Positions 26,377-35,672 of a stretch of 64,000 bases of DNA are shown piece after piece (the stretch's first letter is position 1; the number at the start of each line of letters is the position of its first letter). The notes below the pieces were generated by a model. That model was not told the origin of the DNA and did no database searches. It saw only the letters and a list, made by a program, of their open reading frames with translations. The translations under genes were made by a program, and so were the position numbers. Origin of the DNA: Tenacibaculum sp. 190524A05c (GTDB lineage Bacteria > Bacteroidota > Bacteroidia > Flavobacteriales > Flavobacteriaceae); contig NZ_OZ038523.1 in NCBI RefSeq assembly GCF_964036595.1, positions 2,424,501 to 2,488,500 on the forward strand, read 5' to 3'.

Positions 26377-28725
26377 TTAAAAATTATACTTTATTCCGAA
26401 ATGAAGTGCACGTGGATTTCCAATAGAATAACTATTCTCTCCTCTCCAAACATTATAACTCGCTCTTACAGCATACAACTCGTCAAAAATATTTAACACT
26501 TGACCCCAAAGTTCAAAATCTCTGAAAGTATAACTCCCTGTGAAATTGAATACGTGATGACCATCATAAGTTGATGTTCCGAAAATGTCATTTCCTGTAC
26601 CATCAGTTCCCACAACCACTTGATTTTCGAAACTTGTATTATAACTTCCTATTTGCTCATGCTCTAAAATAAGTGTTAAATCTGAAATAGGTTTGTACTT
26701 GATGTTAGACATTGCTATGTAATTTGGAGCAGTTTGCATATCGGTATTAGAATAATCAACACCATTATCGAAAAATGATAAGTATTTATGAGTTGCATAA
26801 CTACCATTATAACTCACAGACAAATTATCTAATATTTGATAGTTTACTCCTAGCTCAACTCCTTCTGATCTTGTTTCTCCTGCATTTAATTGTTGAAAAT
26901 TTCCAGAAGTGTCTCTAATTGAAATTAATCGATCTGTTCCGTTTAATCGATACAATGCTACATCCACTTTCAATTGAGAAGGAATTGAAAAATACCCACC
27001 AACTTCATAGTTATCAAATTTCGCTGGATTTAAATCGAAAATCGTTGCTCCAGTTCCACTATTTCTACTATTTCTGAATAATGTTGATGTTTGTGGTGGC
27101 GTAAATCCTTTAGCGTAATTTCCATAAAACCCTGCATTTTCATTTACGTTGTAGTTAAACCCAAACTTTGGAGCTACACTATTGTAACTAACTTTAGTGT
27201 CAACAACTCCCGCTTGATTTTCAATCAAATTATTATAATCATAATCAAACTGATCCACACGAACAGCTGCAGTTAACTTTAAAGCTTCTATCGGAGAAAT
27301 TTCAAACTGGGCATAACCTGCATAGTTCAAAATGTCGGCTTCATAGTTCAAAATATAATCACCAGAATTTAACGTGTAACCAATATTTTTTCTAGAAGCA
27401 ACATCTACAATTACATCGATTGTTTCGGCGACATAATCTTGCGGAGAAAAATCAGCAGTAGCTCCAACAACCAAAGACGCATCAGCAAAATCAAAATTTA
27501 CTTTATGTTGAATTAAACCCACATAACTTCTAAACTCATTTGAGTTGATTTCCCCAGAACCCGTTCCTGTTAATACTCCTCCAACTCTATTCTGACGAAT
27601 TCTATACGAAGGAATTTGGTTCATAATATTGTTACGATAGATAAAATTGAATGATGTTTTATTCTTCTCATTCCATGTTTTTTCTAGAGTCGACCTAAAT
27701 CTTAATGCTTTCGCTTCTCTTTCCGTAAAAGTTTGATCGCTCTCATAATTTCCATCTTGAAAATTTTGCTCAGAAATTGATCCAGACATATCTGACCTAT
27801 AATCAATATAACTAACACTATTGATCCACTTTAATGTTTCAGAAAAATCATTTACATTTTTAAACGTAATGGCAAATTTTTCATAATCTGAATGACCAAC
27901 GGGTCCGTTACTTCTTTCGATATAATGACCTCCAACATAGAATCCGTATTTTTCATTAGCAGTTGTTGAACCTTCAATTTCGTATCGAGAAATACCTAAA
28001 TCATTCGCTTGAATATTTAAAGACCCTCCAAAATCTTTTCTTGGATTTTTCGTAATAAAGTTAAAACTACCACCAATTGCTTCACTACCATAAATACTAG
28101 AAGCAGGACCTTTTAAAACCTCAACTTTCTCAAAAGTTGTATTGTTCATCTCCAATAATGCATTGTGATTAAAAACAGCAACTGGTCTAATTGGAATTCC
28201 GTCTTCTACATACAAAAACAAAGATTTTGTAGAAATCGGAGAACGCACAGCCATAAAGTGTTGCTCGTTACTTGATGCTTTTGACGAACTCATAAAAACA
28301 CCTGGAACTTGATTCACCAATTGTTCTATTCCTAAAGCTTTTGTATCCTGAATTTGTTTCGCTGTTAATACTCCGATTGAGGCAGGAACTTCTCTTCGTT
28401 GCTGAATTTCTCTACTTGCTGAAATAATTACTTCATCTAAATTCTCAATAGACTCTAATAGTGTAATAACATTTTCATTCTTGTTTAAGCTAATTTGTTT
28501 GGATTGAAACCCCATCATGGAAACAGAAACTCTATTCCCTTTTAATTTGATTGAGAATTTTCCTTCCATATCCGTTGAAACTCCATTTTGTTTGTTTTCT
28601 AAAGAAATAATAGTAGCACCAACTATTGGGTTTTGATTTTGATCAATTACCTTTCCTTTATATATATCTTGTGCTGAAATTTTTAAGACTAACATTATTA
28701 GTCCTATCATTATCAGTTTTTTCAT
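26377..28725 (-). CDS. TonB-dependent outer-membrane receptor
   Basis: 782-aa receptor. Signal peptide (1-18), a carboxypeptidase-regulatory-like N-domain (about 20-95, GKVIDQNQNPIVGATI), a plug (about 110-220, with EQLVNQVPGVFMSS and KGPASSIYGSEAIGGSFNF) and a 22-strand barrel ending in the aromatic terminus GIKYNF. Energised by TonB/ExbBD to import a large or scarce ligand. The neighbouring PepSY, Met-rich barrel and CNGKC genes suggest a metal or metal complex; siderophore or copper are the leading options. Confidence 0.95.
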   Translation of the reverse strand: MKKLIMIGLIMLVLKISAQDIYKGKVIDQNQNPIVGATIISLENKQNGVSTDMEGKFSIKLKGNRVSVSMMGFQSKQISLNKNENVITLLESIENLDEVIISASREIQQRREVPASIGVLTAKQIQDTKALGIEQLVNQVPGVFMSSSKASSNEQHFMAVRSPISTKSLFLYVEDGIPIRPVAVFNHNALLEMNNTTFEKVEVLKGPASSIYGSEAIGGSFNFITKNPRKDFGGSLNIQANDLGISRYEIEGSTTANEKYGFYVGGHYIERSNGPVGHSDYEKFAITFKNVNDFSETLKWINSVSYIDYRSDMSGSISEQNFQDGNYESDQTFTEREAKALRFRSTLEKTWNEKNKTSFNFIYRNNIMNQIPSYRIRQNRVGGVLTGTGSGEINSNEFRSYVGLIQHKVNFDFADASLVVGATADFSPQDYVAETIDVIVDVASRKNIGYTLNSGDYILNYEADILNYAGYAQFEISPIEALKLTAAVRVDQFDYDYNNLIENQAGVVDTKVSYNSVAPKFGFNYNVNENAGFYGNYAKGFTPPQTSTLFRNSRNSGTGATIFDLNPAKFDNYEVGGYFSIPSQLKVDVALYRLNGTDRLISIRDTSGNFQQLNAGETRSEGVELGVNYQILDNLSVSYNGSYATHKYLSFFDNGVDYSNTDMQTAPNYIAMSNIKYKPISDLTLILEHEQIGSYNTSFENQVVVGTDGTGNDIFGTSTYDGHHVFNFTGSYTFRDFELWGQVLNIFDELYAVRASYNVWRGENSYSIGNPRALHFGIKYNF

Positions 28726-28742
28726 TTTGTTTGTATTAAATA

Positions 28743-29558
28743 CTAATTGTTGTGAATTACTTTTAAGCTGTCAATAACTGGTGTAAGCATTACACCATAC
28801 ATCAATTCCATCATTTGACGAACCTCTTTTTTTGTTTTTTCTGGGCTTCCGCCTGAAATTGGTGGTTTAGAATCATACTCCATATCTAGCATTACACCTT
28901 GTGCATAATTTTCACCCCAATTATCTGCAAGGATGGCAAGTGACATATCCATTCCTGCGGTTACTCCAGCTGATGTCCAATATTTCCCGTCCTGGGTGTA
29001 TCGCTCATTTGCCGGGATTGCTCCAAATTTTCGAAGCATTTCTTCCTCTTTGTACCAGTTAGTAGATGCTTTTTTACCTTTCAATAAACCTGTAGCACCT
29101 AAAACCCAACCACCTGTACAAACAGATGTTGTATATGTTGAATTAGAATCAATTTCTCTAATCCAATTCAATAGTTTTTTATTTTGAGCTGCTTTTATTG
29201 TAGCAATAGTTCCACCTGGAATTACTAAAATATCTAGTTGCTTGACAGAATCGATAACAGTATTTACAGTGAATTCTAATCCATTTGCAGATTTTACTGT
29301 ACCCGATTTTAAACCAATTAATTGTGGTTTGATTCCACTATTTCCTAATACATATCTTGGACCGATAAAATCCATAGAATTTACTCCATCATAAACCAAA
29401 ATCCCAATTGACTTTATAGTATGTTTTGGTGTGCCAAATATCTCTTTCATCATGCGAGCATGATTCTCGATAGTTATGTCCTTATCCGTTTCTTCTTTTT
29501 GAGACGTATTGCAGGCGCACAAAGCTAAACCTAGCAATACTGTAAAGAACCTTTTCAT
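28743..29558 (-). CDS. DJ-1/PfpI-family lipoprotein (GlxA-like)
   Basis: 271 aa. Lipoprotein signal with C16 as lipidated residue (LALCAC-NTS). The DJ-1/PfpI domain (about 48-230) contains IGILVYDGVNSMDFIGP and the nucleophile elbow TTSVCTGGWVLG with C147. This is the GlxA/AraC-N-terminal branch but without a DNA-binding domain and exported, which is unusual for the fold. The substrate is unknown; a thiol-based hydratase, amidase or redox role is possible. It lies 17 bp before the TonB receptor in the operon. Confidence 0.85.
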   Translation of the reverse strand: MKRFFTVLLGLALCACNTSQKEETDKDITIENHARMMKEIFGTPKHTIKSIGILVYDGVNSMDFIGPRYVLGNSGIKPQLIGLKSGTVKSANGLEFTVNTVIDSVKQLDILVIPGGTIATIKAAQNKKLLNWIREIDSNSTYTTSVCTGGWVLGATGLLKGKKASTNWYKEEEMLRKFGAIPANERYTQDGKYWTSAGVTAGMDMSLAILADNWGENYAQGVMLDMEYDSKPPISGGSPEKTKKEVRQMMELMYGVMLTPVIDSLKVIHNN

Positions 29559-29569
29559 TACAAAATGTG

Positions 29570-30601
29570 TTACAGCGAATACTGTAAACCAAAAGTTAGT
29601 GTTTCTCTTCTCTCCAACTGAATACCATTCGGTTCTTGATACAATGGCTGCGCATATTCAAATCCGAAACGAACATTCTTAAACGATCCTTTAGGAACGT
29701 AAACATTAAATCCTAATCCTCCATTTATATATTTTCCTCCTGAATTTGCCGTGTCAGCAGTTGTAACCATCATTGGATTTAAATTTGGATTTGCACCATT
29801 TATTCTTTCTTCCGCTAAAACTTCTCCTCTAGCTGAAAAGCTAATCCAATCATTTACTTTATACGCAAACCAAGAATTTAAACTATATCTGTTTCCTAAA
29901 GAATAGTCAAATTCGTTTCTATCAAAACGGTACGTTCCTTTTAATTGTGAACCCCAAGAGTAATTATCTGTTTGACCTAAATAATTTAATCCTAAGTCTA
30001 AATCATAAGTTCCGCTACCTATTTGCATTGGATAAGGCAATTGAATTTTATTTGGAGCAGACATTGGAGTAACATCTTCTGCTTCCAATGTTCCAGTAGG
30101 AATAGAAAGATTCACGATTGCATGTATTGATTGACGTTTTGCATTCACAAACTTGTATAACATTCCTAATTTTACATCTCCAAAACCTGAAGAAGAAGTT
30201 GAGAATTGAGTTGTCATTCCAGACATCATTCTCATTTGTAAATCCATTTCATTTTGAGTGTACATTGCCATGGCAACTATAGTGATCTTATCAGTTAATC
30301 CATACATTACACCCAGCATATGCATATCCATTGGCATGTTTAATGGAGTAACCATATAACCACTATCGTGCCCTTGAGCATTTGTAATATCAGAAGATCC
30401 TCGCAATAAACCTTCCATGTTCATTCTCATATATCTGTAAGAAAACATTACGTCTCCTTTTCCATGATAATGATCTCCCATAACAGAGATTGGAGCATGT
30501 CCATCTGGTCTTCCAGCTGACCATAATTCTGCGTTCTTTTGTGCGTATGTAGTTTGTACCATTGCAAATAAAGCAACAGCTATTTTTACGATGTTTTTCA
30601 T
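29570..30601 (-). CDS. Met-rich outer-membrane beta-barrel protein
   Basis: 343 aa with a signal peptide (1-20, TTYA-Q) and alternating beta-strand pattern, like the phenol/MetA-type transporter barrels. The N-terminal third is strikingly rich in Met and His: HAPISVMGDHYHGKGDVMF, then MRMNMEG, MPMDMHMLGVMYG and MDLQMRMMSGM. Met clusters are known soft-metal ligands (Cu(I), Ag), so a copper-related porin or binding barrel is inferred. It is 11 bp upstream of the PfpI lipoprotein in the same operon. Confidence 0.78.
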   Translation of the reverse strand: MKNIVKIAVALFAMVQTTYAQKNAELWSAGRPDGHAPISVMGDHYHGKGDVMFSYRYMRMNMEGLLRGSSDITNAQGHDSGYMVTPLNMPMDMHMLGVMYGLTDKITIVAMAMYTQNEMDLQMRMMSGMTTQFSTSSSGFGDVKLGMLYKFVNAKRQSIHAIVNLSIPTGTLEAEDVTPMSAPNKIQLPYPMQIGSGTYDLDLGLNYLGQTDNYSWGSQLKGTYRFDRNEFDYSLGNRYSLNSWFAYKVNDWISFSARGEVLAEERINGANPNLNPMMVTTADTANSGGKYINGGLGFNVYVPKGSFKNVRFGFEYAQPLYQEPNGIQLERRETLTFGLQYSL

Positions 30602-30782
30602 CTGTTTGTTTTTTATTTCTGAACGTTTGAAATTCTTTAAACACGTTCATATACTACAATGGACTTTACTCATTGAAATTTTGAATTCCGAATAAAAAAC
30701 CTTGTAGTTTTATTATTAATTTTTAAGCATAATTCGACTGAATAACTGAGAAGTTATTCTAAATAGTCACGAAAGTTTGTGC

Positions 30783-31151
30783 TTAAACAGTTGGAGGATG
30801 AAAAACGTTATGTTGAAATAGATAGTTATAATCTATATCGTAATGAAAATTGTTTTTTGAGTTTGAAGTAATTGTAGATTCTTTCTTGATTTTCAAAATT
30901 TCAACAAAACCAATGGGATACTCTTCCATATGAATTCGTAATGAATTGAAATCATCTTCCTCTTGTTGTTTTAGTTTCTTCATCAATTGACATTTACCAT
31001 TACAGCTAAGTTCTGGTTTGTCTTTGTTGATACATAACACTTTTGCAATATAATCGTAATTAATAGCATACTCCACGAAAGGTGCTATTGGACGTAACAT
31101 TGCAATTACATACAGGAAAACAAATAGATATGTAGTGATTTTAGTTTTCAA
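30783..31151 (-). CDS. small CNGKC-motif membrane/secreted protein
   Basis: 122 aa with an N-terminal hydrophobic anchor (about 7-27) and the motif VLCINKDKPELSCNGKCQLMKKL: three Cys (C42, C54, C58), the latter two as CxxxC. The end is His-rich (FHYDID, QHNVFHPP). Proteins of this kind are widespread in Flavobacteriia next to metal-related TonB receptors; a metal-binding periplasmic role is likely but uncharacterised. First gene of the five-gene operon, 181 bp before the Met-rich barrel. Confidence 0.7.
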   Translation of the reverse strand: MKTKITTYLFVFLYVIAMLRPIAPFVEYAINYDYIAKVLCINKDKPELSCNGKCQLMKKLKQQEEDDFNSLRIHMEEYPIGFVEILKIKKESTITSNSKNNFHYDIDYNYLFQHNVFHPPTV

Positions 31152-31174
31152 AAACGAATCTACTTTTCGATTTG

Positions 31175-31182
31175 CAAAGATA
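31175..31182 (-). promoter_or_regulatory. promoter -7 element of the metal-uptake-like operon
   Basis: On the minus strand this reads TATCTTTG, an exact TAnnTTTG match 23 bp before the CNGKC gene ATG. No Fur-like palindrome recognised. Confidence 0.5.
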
Positions 31183-31307
31183 AATTTCTTTTGACTTATT
31201 TAATATATAATCCCAGGATTTTACTCAGGTATTCCGGTTGTTAAATCCAAATTATATTAACCATTTTTTACTCTAAAAATTTAAATTTTAACAATTCTAT
31301 TAGAGCT

Positions 31308-31847
31308 TTATAAAAAACTTAAAATTACACTGAAAAGCACGATAACAGGAAGAGAAATTAGCAACGCTTTCGTTGATTTAAAAACTCCAGAAATTAAATT
31401 CCAACAGTACAAATAAATAAACAGTGGAATCATGAATCCTAATATTGGAAAATCATTTTCAATTGTTATATCAACACTTAACAAAAACCAAAATAGTCTT
31501 AACAAAAACATTAGAGTTCCAAATAAAATCCATATAGAATTAACCCGTGTTTTTCTATGTTTTAAAGTTCTTTTACTATTTTTTAAAAAGAGCTTACCCA
31601 TCCATAAATTCGTGGTAAAACAAAATGCAAAACAAACAGAAGAAAAACCAATTAATAAGTAATAATAAGAGCTAATCTCATAGTTTAAGCTCCAATTATT
31701 AATATCCATCCCTAAATTACATGTTCTAAGAGTTAACCTTAAGAGATAATTTAACGTAAAAGCGTAGCCTAGCCCAACTAAGATTCCACTGTAAAATTGG
31801 AATCTTCCAATTTCACGTGCTCCGAAATCCAATTTATACTTTTTCAA
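31308..31847 (-). CDS. polytopic membrane protein of unknown function
   Basis: 179 aa with about five hydrophobic segments and a basic loop in the middle (KNSKRTLKHRKTR, about 90-102). No catalytic motif is visible. It is 14 bp downstream of another small membrane protein and probably cotranscribed with it. I do not recognise the family. Confidence 0.6.
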   Translation of the reverse strand: MKKYKLDFGAREIGRFQFYSGILVGLGYAFTLNYLLRLTLRTCNLGMDINNWSLNYEISSYYYLLIGFSSVCFAFCFTTNLWMGKLFLKNSKRTLKHRKTRVNSIWILFGTLMFLLRLFWFLLSVDITIENDFPILGFMIPLFIYLYCWNLISGVFKSTKALLISLPVIVLFSVILSFL

Positions 31848-31861
31848 CGCTTAAAAAATAT

Positions 31862-32425
31862 CTAACTAAAATCAGGACTATAGGTCTCTAAGGTTAAATC
31901 GAAATGTTCTTCCAAGAATGAAACGGTTTCATTGGCTAAGTTTTCATCGTCTAATGAAACTAATAGAGTCTTTTGAGTATGTTTATCGTTTAATAAAGTG
32001 ATATCATTTTTATGATATGAAATTCCTTGATCTGGATTAGCGATATTAAACCAAGCCATTTTTTGATTTTTCGTTAATTTTAAAATAGCCAGTTTGGTTT
32101 TATTTCCTAAATCTACCTTCTCATTAAATAAAAGTTTACCGAAAATGTATGTTCCCAAGTATAGCTGATTATTCTTCTTTAAGACACCTGTTTTTAAGAA
32201 AGAAAGCATCACAATAACAAAAAAAACAAGAATTAACGCGGCTATTTTCATATAATTATTAGGGGCATCAGTAATACCATCATAGTTACCAGTAATACCA
32301 TCGTCACCAAATTCCATACTCAGGAATTTAATAATTACCACTAATATTGGTAAACCCAAAATTATTGAAACGTGCGTTTTTTGATGCGCAGTAAACTTAC
32401 TTTCTAGTATAATTTCTTTTTTCAT
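31862..32425 (-). CDS. two-helix membrane protein of unknown function
   Basis: 187 aa with two transmembrane segments (about 20-36 and 58-80) around a short extracytoplasmic loop (FGDDGITGNYDGITDAPNN), then a C-terminal soluble domain (about 85-187) with a PH-like strand pattern. Not recognised. Paired with the downstream 179-aa protein. Confidence 0.6.
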   Translation of the reverse strand: MKKEIILESKFTAHQKTHVSIILGLPILVVIIKFLSMEFGDDGITGNYDGITDAPNNYMKIAALILVFFVIVMLSFLKTGVLKKNNQLYLGTYIFGKLLFNEKVDLGNKTKLAILKLTKNQKMAWFNIANPDQGISYHKNDITLLNDKHTQKTLLVSLDDENLANETVSFLEEHFDLTLETYSPDFS

Positions 32426-32512
32426 AGTTAATTTTTGACACCATATAAGTGCTCAAAACACTGAAATTGTTACGATTACTTTTTTTATTTTAATTTATTC
32501 TAAATAAATAAT

Positions 32513-32520
32513 TATATTTG
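32513..32520 (+). promoter_or_regulatory. promoter -7 element for the 7-Cys protein
   Basis: TATATTTG, an exact TAnnTTTG match 18 bp before the ATG at 32539. Confidence 0.6.
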
Positions 32521-32538
32521 CACAGATTTTTTTGAAGC

Positions 32539-32721
32539 ATGATTGTATTTTATACACCTAAAAAAGAAACTATTACAAAATTGCACACTTTAAATACGTG
32601 TGATAAAGCTTGTGCATCTTCTTGTTTAAAACCAAAAAGTAAGTGTTGTAATAAGTATAAGAAAAAAGGCATCAACTGTAAGCGATGCCCTCTTGTATTG
32701 GATGTGAAAATTGCTTCTTAA
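32539..32721 (+). CDS. 60-aa Cys-rich small protein
   Basis: Seven Cys in the middle and end (21, 25, 29, 36, 37, 47, 50; includes CDKAC, KCCNKY and CKRCP) and many Lys. The CxxxC/CxxC arrangement suggests a small metal-binding (zinc or Fe-S) protein. A perfect -7 element precedes the ATG, which supports a real gene. It is convergent with tyrS. I cannot assign a function. Confidence 0.65.
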   Translation: MIVFYTPKKETITKLHTLNTCDKACASSCLKPKSKCCNKYKKKGINCKRCPLVLDVKIAS

Positions 32722-32732
32722 GCTATTTCAAA

Positions 32733-34037
32733 CTATTCTACTTTTAATAAAAAATAGTTTCTTCTACCTCTCTGAAGAATTACATATTTATCCGCAATTA
32801 AATCACTAGAATCAATCTTGTAATCTTCTTTTACCTTTTCTTTATTTACAGAAATAGAATTTTCTTTTAATGCTCTACGTGCATCTCCGTTAGATTTTAA
32901 AAACTGAGTTTTCGCAGATAACGCAGCAATCATATCTAAACCAGCTTCAAATTCTGCTTTTTCAACTACAGCCTGAGGCACACCATCAAACACATCTAAA
33001 AATGTAGCTTCATCAAGTCCTTTTAAATCTTCAGATGTAGATTTTCCAAATAAAATATTAGAAGCAGCAATTGCCTTATCTAATTCTTCCTTAGAATGTA
33101 CAAATGTAGTAACCTCTTCCGCTAACTTCTTTTGTAAAACTCTAGCATGAGGAGCTTCTCTATGCTCTTCGATTAAAGCATCAATAGTTTCCTTATCTAA
33201 GAATGTGAAAATCTTTATATACTTTTCTGCATCTTCATCTGTGGTATTTAACCAGAACTGGTAGAATTTATATACCGATGTTTTATCAGCATCTAACCAA
33301 ACGTTCCCTCCTTCTGATTTTCCGAATTTAGATCCGTCTGCTTTTGTAATTAATGGACAAGTCATTGCAAAAGCTTTCGCTTCTCCACCTGGATTCATTC
33401 TACGCACTAATTCTGTTCCCGTAGTAATATTTCCCCACTGATCAGAACCTCCCATTTGTAACATACAATTATGAGATTTATGTAAATGGTAAAAATCGTA
33501 CCCTTGAATTAATTGGTAGGTAAACTCAGTAAAAGACATTCCACTTCCAGATTCTCCAGAGATTCTTTTCTTCACAGAATCTTTGGCCATCATATAGTTT
33601 ACAGTAATTCTCTTCCCAACGTCTCTAGCAAATTCAATGAATGAAAAATCTTTCATCCAATCGTAGTTATTTACTAAAACAGGGGCGTTTTTTTCAGCAC
33701 TTTCAAAATTTAAAAAACGAGCAAGTGTGTCTTTAATTCCATTTACATTTTTCGCTAATGCTTCTTCATTAAGTAAATTTCTTTCATCAGACTTTCCAGA
33801 AGGATCACCAATCATTCCGGTAGCACCACCAACTAAAGCTATTGGTTTATGACCAGATTTTTCTAAGTGAACCAATAAAATAATTGGTACTAAACTTCCA
33901 ATGTGTAATGAATCTGAAGTAGGATCAAAACCGATATAAGCACTTGTCATTTCTTTTTCTAATTGCTCTTCGGTTCCAGGCATAATATCATGAACCATTC
34001 CTCTCCATCTTAGCTCTTCTACTAAATTTTTAGCCAT
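32733..34037 (-). CDS. tyrS: tyrosyl-tRNA synthetase
   Basis: 434-aa class I synthetase. The HIGH variant is HIGS (45-48, [11 protein letters not shown]), the second signature is KFGKS ([12 protein letters not shown]), and tyrosine-recognition motifs such as YDF and [11 protein letters not shown] are present; a C-terminal S4 RNA-binding domain closes the protein. ATG at 34037 is used because a longer TTG start (34064) lies in the -7 promoter element. Monocistronic. Confidence 0.98.
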   Translation of the reverse strand: MAKNLVEELRWRGMVHDIMPGTEEQLEKEMTSAYIGFDPTSDSLHIGSLVPIILLVHLEKSGHKPIALVGGATGMIGDPSGKSDERNLLNEEALAKNVNGIKDTLARFLNFESAEKNAPVLVNNYDWMKDFSFIEFARDVGKRITVNYMMAKDSVKKRISGESGSGMSFTEFTYQLIQGYDFYHLHKSHNCMLQMGGSDQWGNITTGTELVRRMNPGGEAKAFAMTCPLITKADGSKFGKSEGGNVWLDADKTSVYKFYQFWLNTTDEDAEKYIKIFTFLDKETIDALIEEHREAPHARVLQKKLAEEVTTFVHSKEELDKAIAASNILFGKSTSEDLKGLDEATFLDVFDGVPQAVVEKAEFEAGLDMIAALSAKTQFLKSNGDARRALKENSISVNKEKVKEDYKIDSSDLIADKYVILQRGRRNYFLLKVE

Positions 34038-34061
34038 TTTAAATTTACTTAATGTGAATCG

Positions 34062-34069
34062 CAAATATA
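34062..34069 (-). promoter_or_regulatory. tyrS promoter -7 element
   Basis: On the minus strand TATATTTG, an exact TAnnTTTG match, 24 bp before the ATG. Confidence 0.6.
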
Positions 34070-34181
34070 CTATTTAGAAAATTTTAAAATTAAGCTTCAA
34101 TTATAATTTTTTGGATGAATCTGAAATAAATGACATTGTTAAAAATCTGGTTTTGAATTGAAGTCACGATTTATTTATAAC

Positions 34182-34189
34182 TATTTTTG
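34182..34189 (+). promoter_or_regulatory. -7-like element before the epimerase gene
   Basis: TATTTTTG, exact TAnnTTTG match only 4 bp before the ATG at 34194. If used, the message would be leaderless or nearly so. Confidence 0.35.
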
Positions 34190-34193
34190 TTAT

Positions 34194-35198
34194 ATGATTT
34201 TAGTAACAGGTGGAACCGGATTAGTTGGATCGCATTTATTGTATCATCTAACATTTGAAAATGATGATATCATTGCAATATATAGAACTGAAGAAAAACT
34301 AACTTTAGTTAAAAAAGTATTCTCTTATTACACAGAAAAGAGCGATGATTATTTTTCAAAAATTCAGTGGATTAAAGCTGATTTAACTGATATTCCTTCT
34401 CTGCAAATTGTTTTTGAAAATCCTATTTCTAAAATATACCATTGTGCTGCATTAGTATCTTTTGACCCGAAAGATTACTATAAAATGAGACACACCAATA
34501 TTGAAGGAACAGCAAATCTTGTCAACTTAGCTATCGCAAATAATATTGAAAGATTCTGTTTTGTAAGTTCTATAGCTGCTATTGGTGATTCTATTGATAA
34601 CAAAGAAATAAATGAAGAAAACGAATGGGTTGATAATGGCGACAAACATGGTTATGCAATTACCAAATATGGAGCAGAAATGGAAGTTTGGAGAGGAAGT
34701 CAAGAAGGACTTGATGTTGTAATTGTAAATCCTGGAGTGATTTTAGGAAGTGGATTTTTTAATGAAGGTTCGGGTAAAATGTTTACACAAGTTTATAACG
34801 GATTTAAGTTTTATACAGAAGGAGTTACTGGATTTGTTTCTGTAAAAGATGTGGTGAAAGCAATGATCCAATTAACAGAATCCGATATTCGAAATGAACG
34901 ATTTATACTAGTAGCAGAGAACATCTCATTCAAAGATATTTTATTTAGTATTGCTAAATATTTCAATGTGAAACAGCCAAGTATTAAAGCCTCTCCGTTA
35001 ATGACTTCTATTTTTTGGAGAATAGATTGGTTTTTAACATTGATAACGGGCAAAACCCCATTAATGACTAAAAACTCTGCTAGATCTTCACATAACAAGG
35101 AAGCTTACGATACCAGTAAAATTATAGATATATTAAACTTTAAGTTTCAAAAGATTGATGACGTAATACAAGAAGTGTGTTCAGAATTTAATATGTAA
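34194..35198 (+). CDS. NAD-dependent epimerase/dehydratase-family protein
   Basis: 334-aa extended short-chain dehydrogenase. The Rossmann motif MILVTGGTGLVGSHL is at the very N-terminus, followed by ADL, the CAALVSF stretch, and the catalytic YxxxK (YAITK, in KHGYAITKYGAEME) with an upstream SS (FVSSIAAIG). The substrate may be a nucleotide sugar or a lipid-linked sugar; not determinable. A TTG start at 34158 would add 12 residues before the Rossmann strand, so ATG 34194 is preferred. Its stop abuts the stop of the DUF4296 gene. Confidence 0.88.
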   Translation: MILVTGGTGLVGSHLLYHLTFENDDIIAIYRTEEKLTLVKKVFSYYTEKSDDYFSKIQWIKADLTDIPSLQIVFENPISKIYHCAALVSFDPKDYYKMRHTNIEGTANLVNLAIANNIERFCFVSSIAAIGDSIDNKEINEENEWVDNGDKHGYAITKYGAEMEVWRGSQEGLDVVIVNPGVILGSGFFNEGSGKMFTQVYNGFKFYTEGVTGFVSVKDVVKAMIQLTESDIRNERFILVAENISFKDILFSIAKYFNVKQPSIKASPLMTSIFWRIDWFLTLITGKTPLMTKNSARSSHNKEAYDTSKIIDILNFKFQKIDDVIQEVCSEFNM

Positions 35199-35672
35199 TT
35201 ATTCTTCCTCTTCTTGAGTTTCATTAGGTTTTTTTAATCTCTTTTCGTGAACTTTCTTAATTAAAGAATCAATTTCCAACTTAACGTCCTTCTTATCTGT
35301 TTTTTCAATTTTATTAATTGAATCTTTAGCAAGAATCTCTTTCTGGATAACAACACCTTGATCTTGTAAGTTTTGTTTTACGTCATTCAGTAACTTCTCG
35401 TAGTTATCAATTATAGAAGTATAATATTTATTGCTATTATCAAATCTAGTACTATCTATATTGTATTTTTCGTGAACAAAGTGCATATAAATCACACCTT
35501 TTTTATTGAACTTGTTCTTAGTTCCTCTGGCAGAAGCTGCTATGTGCATGTCGGTTAATAACATTACCATAGTATCTCTAGGAATAAGATTATCAGGCGC
35601 TTTGTAAATTGTATTTCCCGTACAAGAAACAAAAAGAACAAGTATAGGTATGATATATTTTAACTTTTTCAT
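35199..35672 (-). CDS. DUF4296 lipoprotein
   Basis: 157 aa with a lipoprotein signal (lipobox FVSC, C17). The DUF4296 core follows: DNLIPRDTMVMLLTDMHIAASAR, then the segment with YMHFVHEKYNIDSTRFDNSNKYY. The Lys/Glu-rich tail is probably helical. Conserved in Bacteroidota, function unknown. It starts at the dihydroorotase stop, so the two genes are cotranscribed. Confidence 0.9.
   Translation of the reverse strand: MKKLKYIIPILVLFVSCTGNTIYKAPDNLIPRDTMVMLLTDMHIAASARGTKNKFNKKGVIYMHFVHEKYNIDSTRFDNSNKYYTSIIDNYEKLLNDVKQNLQDQGVVIQKEILAKDSINKIEKTDKKDVKLEIDSLIKKVHEKRLKKPNETQEEEE

Noticed and set aside
31175..31260. A Fur box in front of the metal operon
   Set aside because: No 19-bp palindrome resembling GATAATGATAATCATTATC is present.
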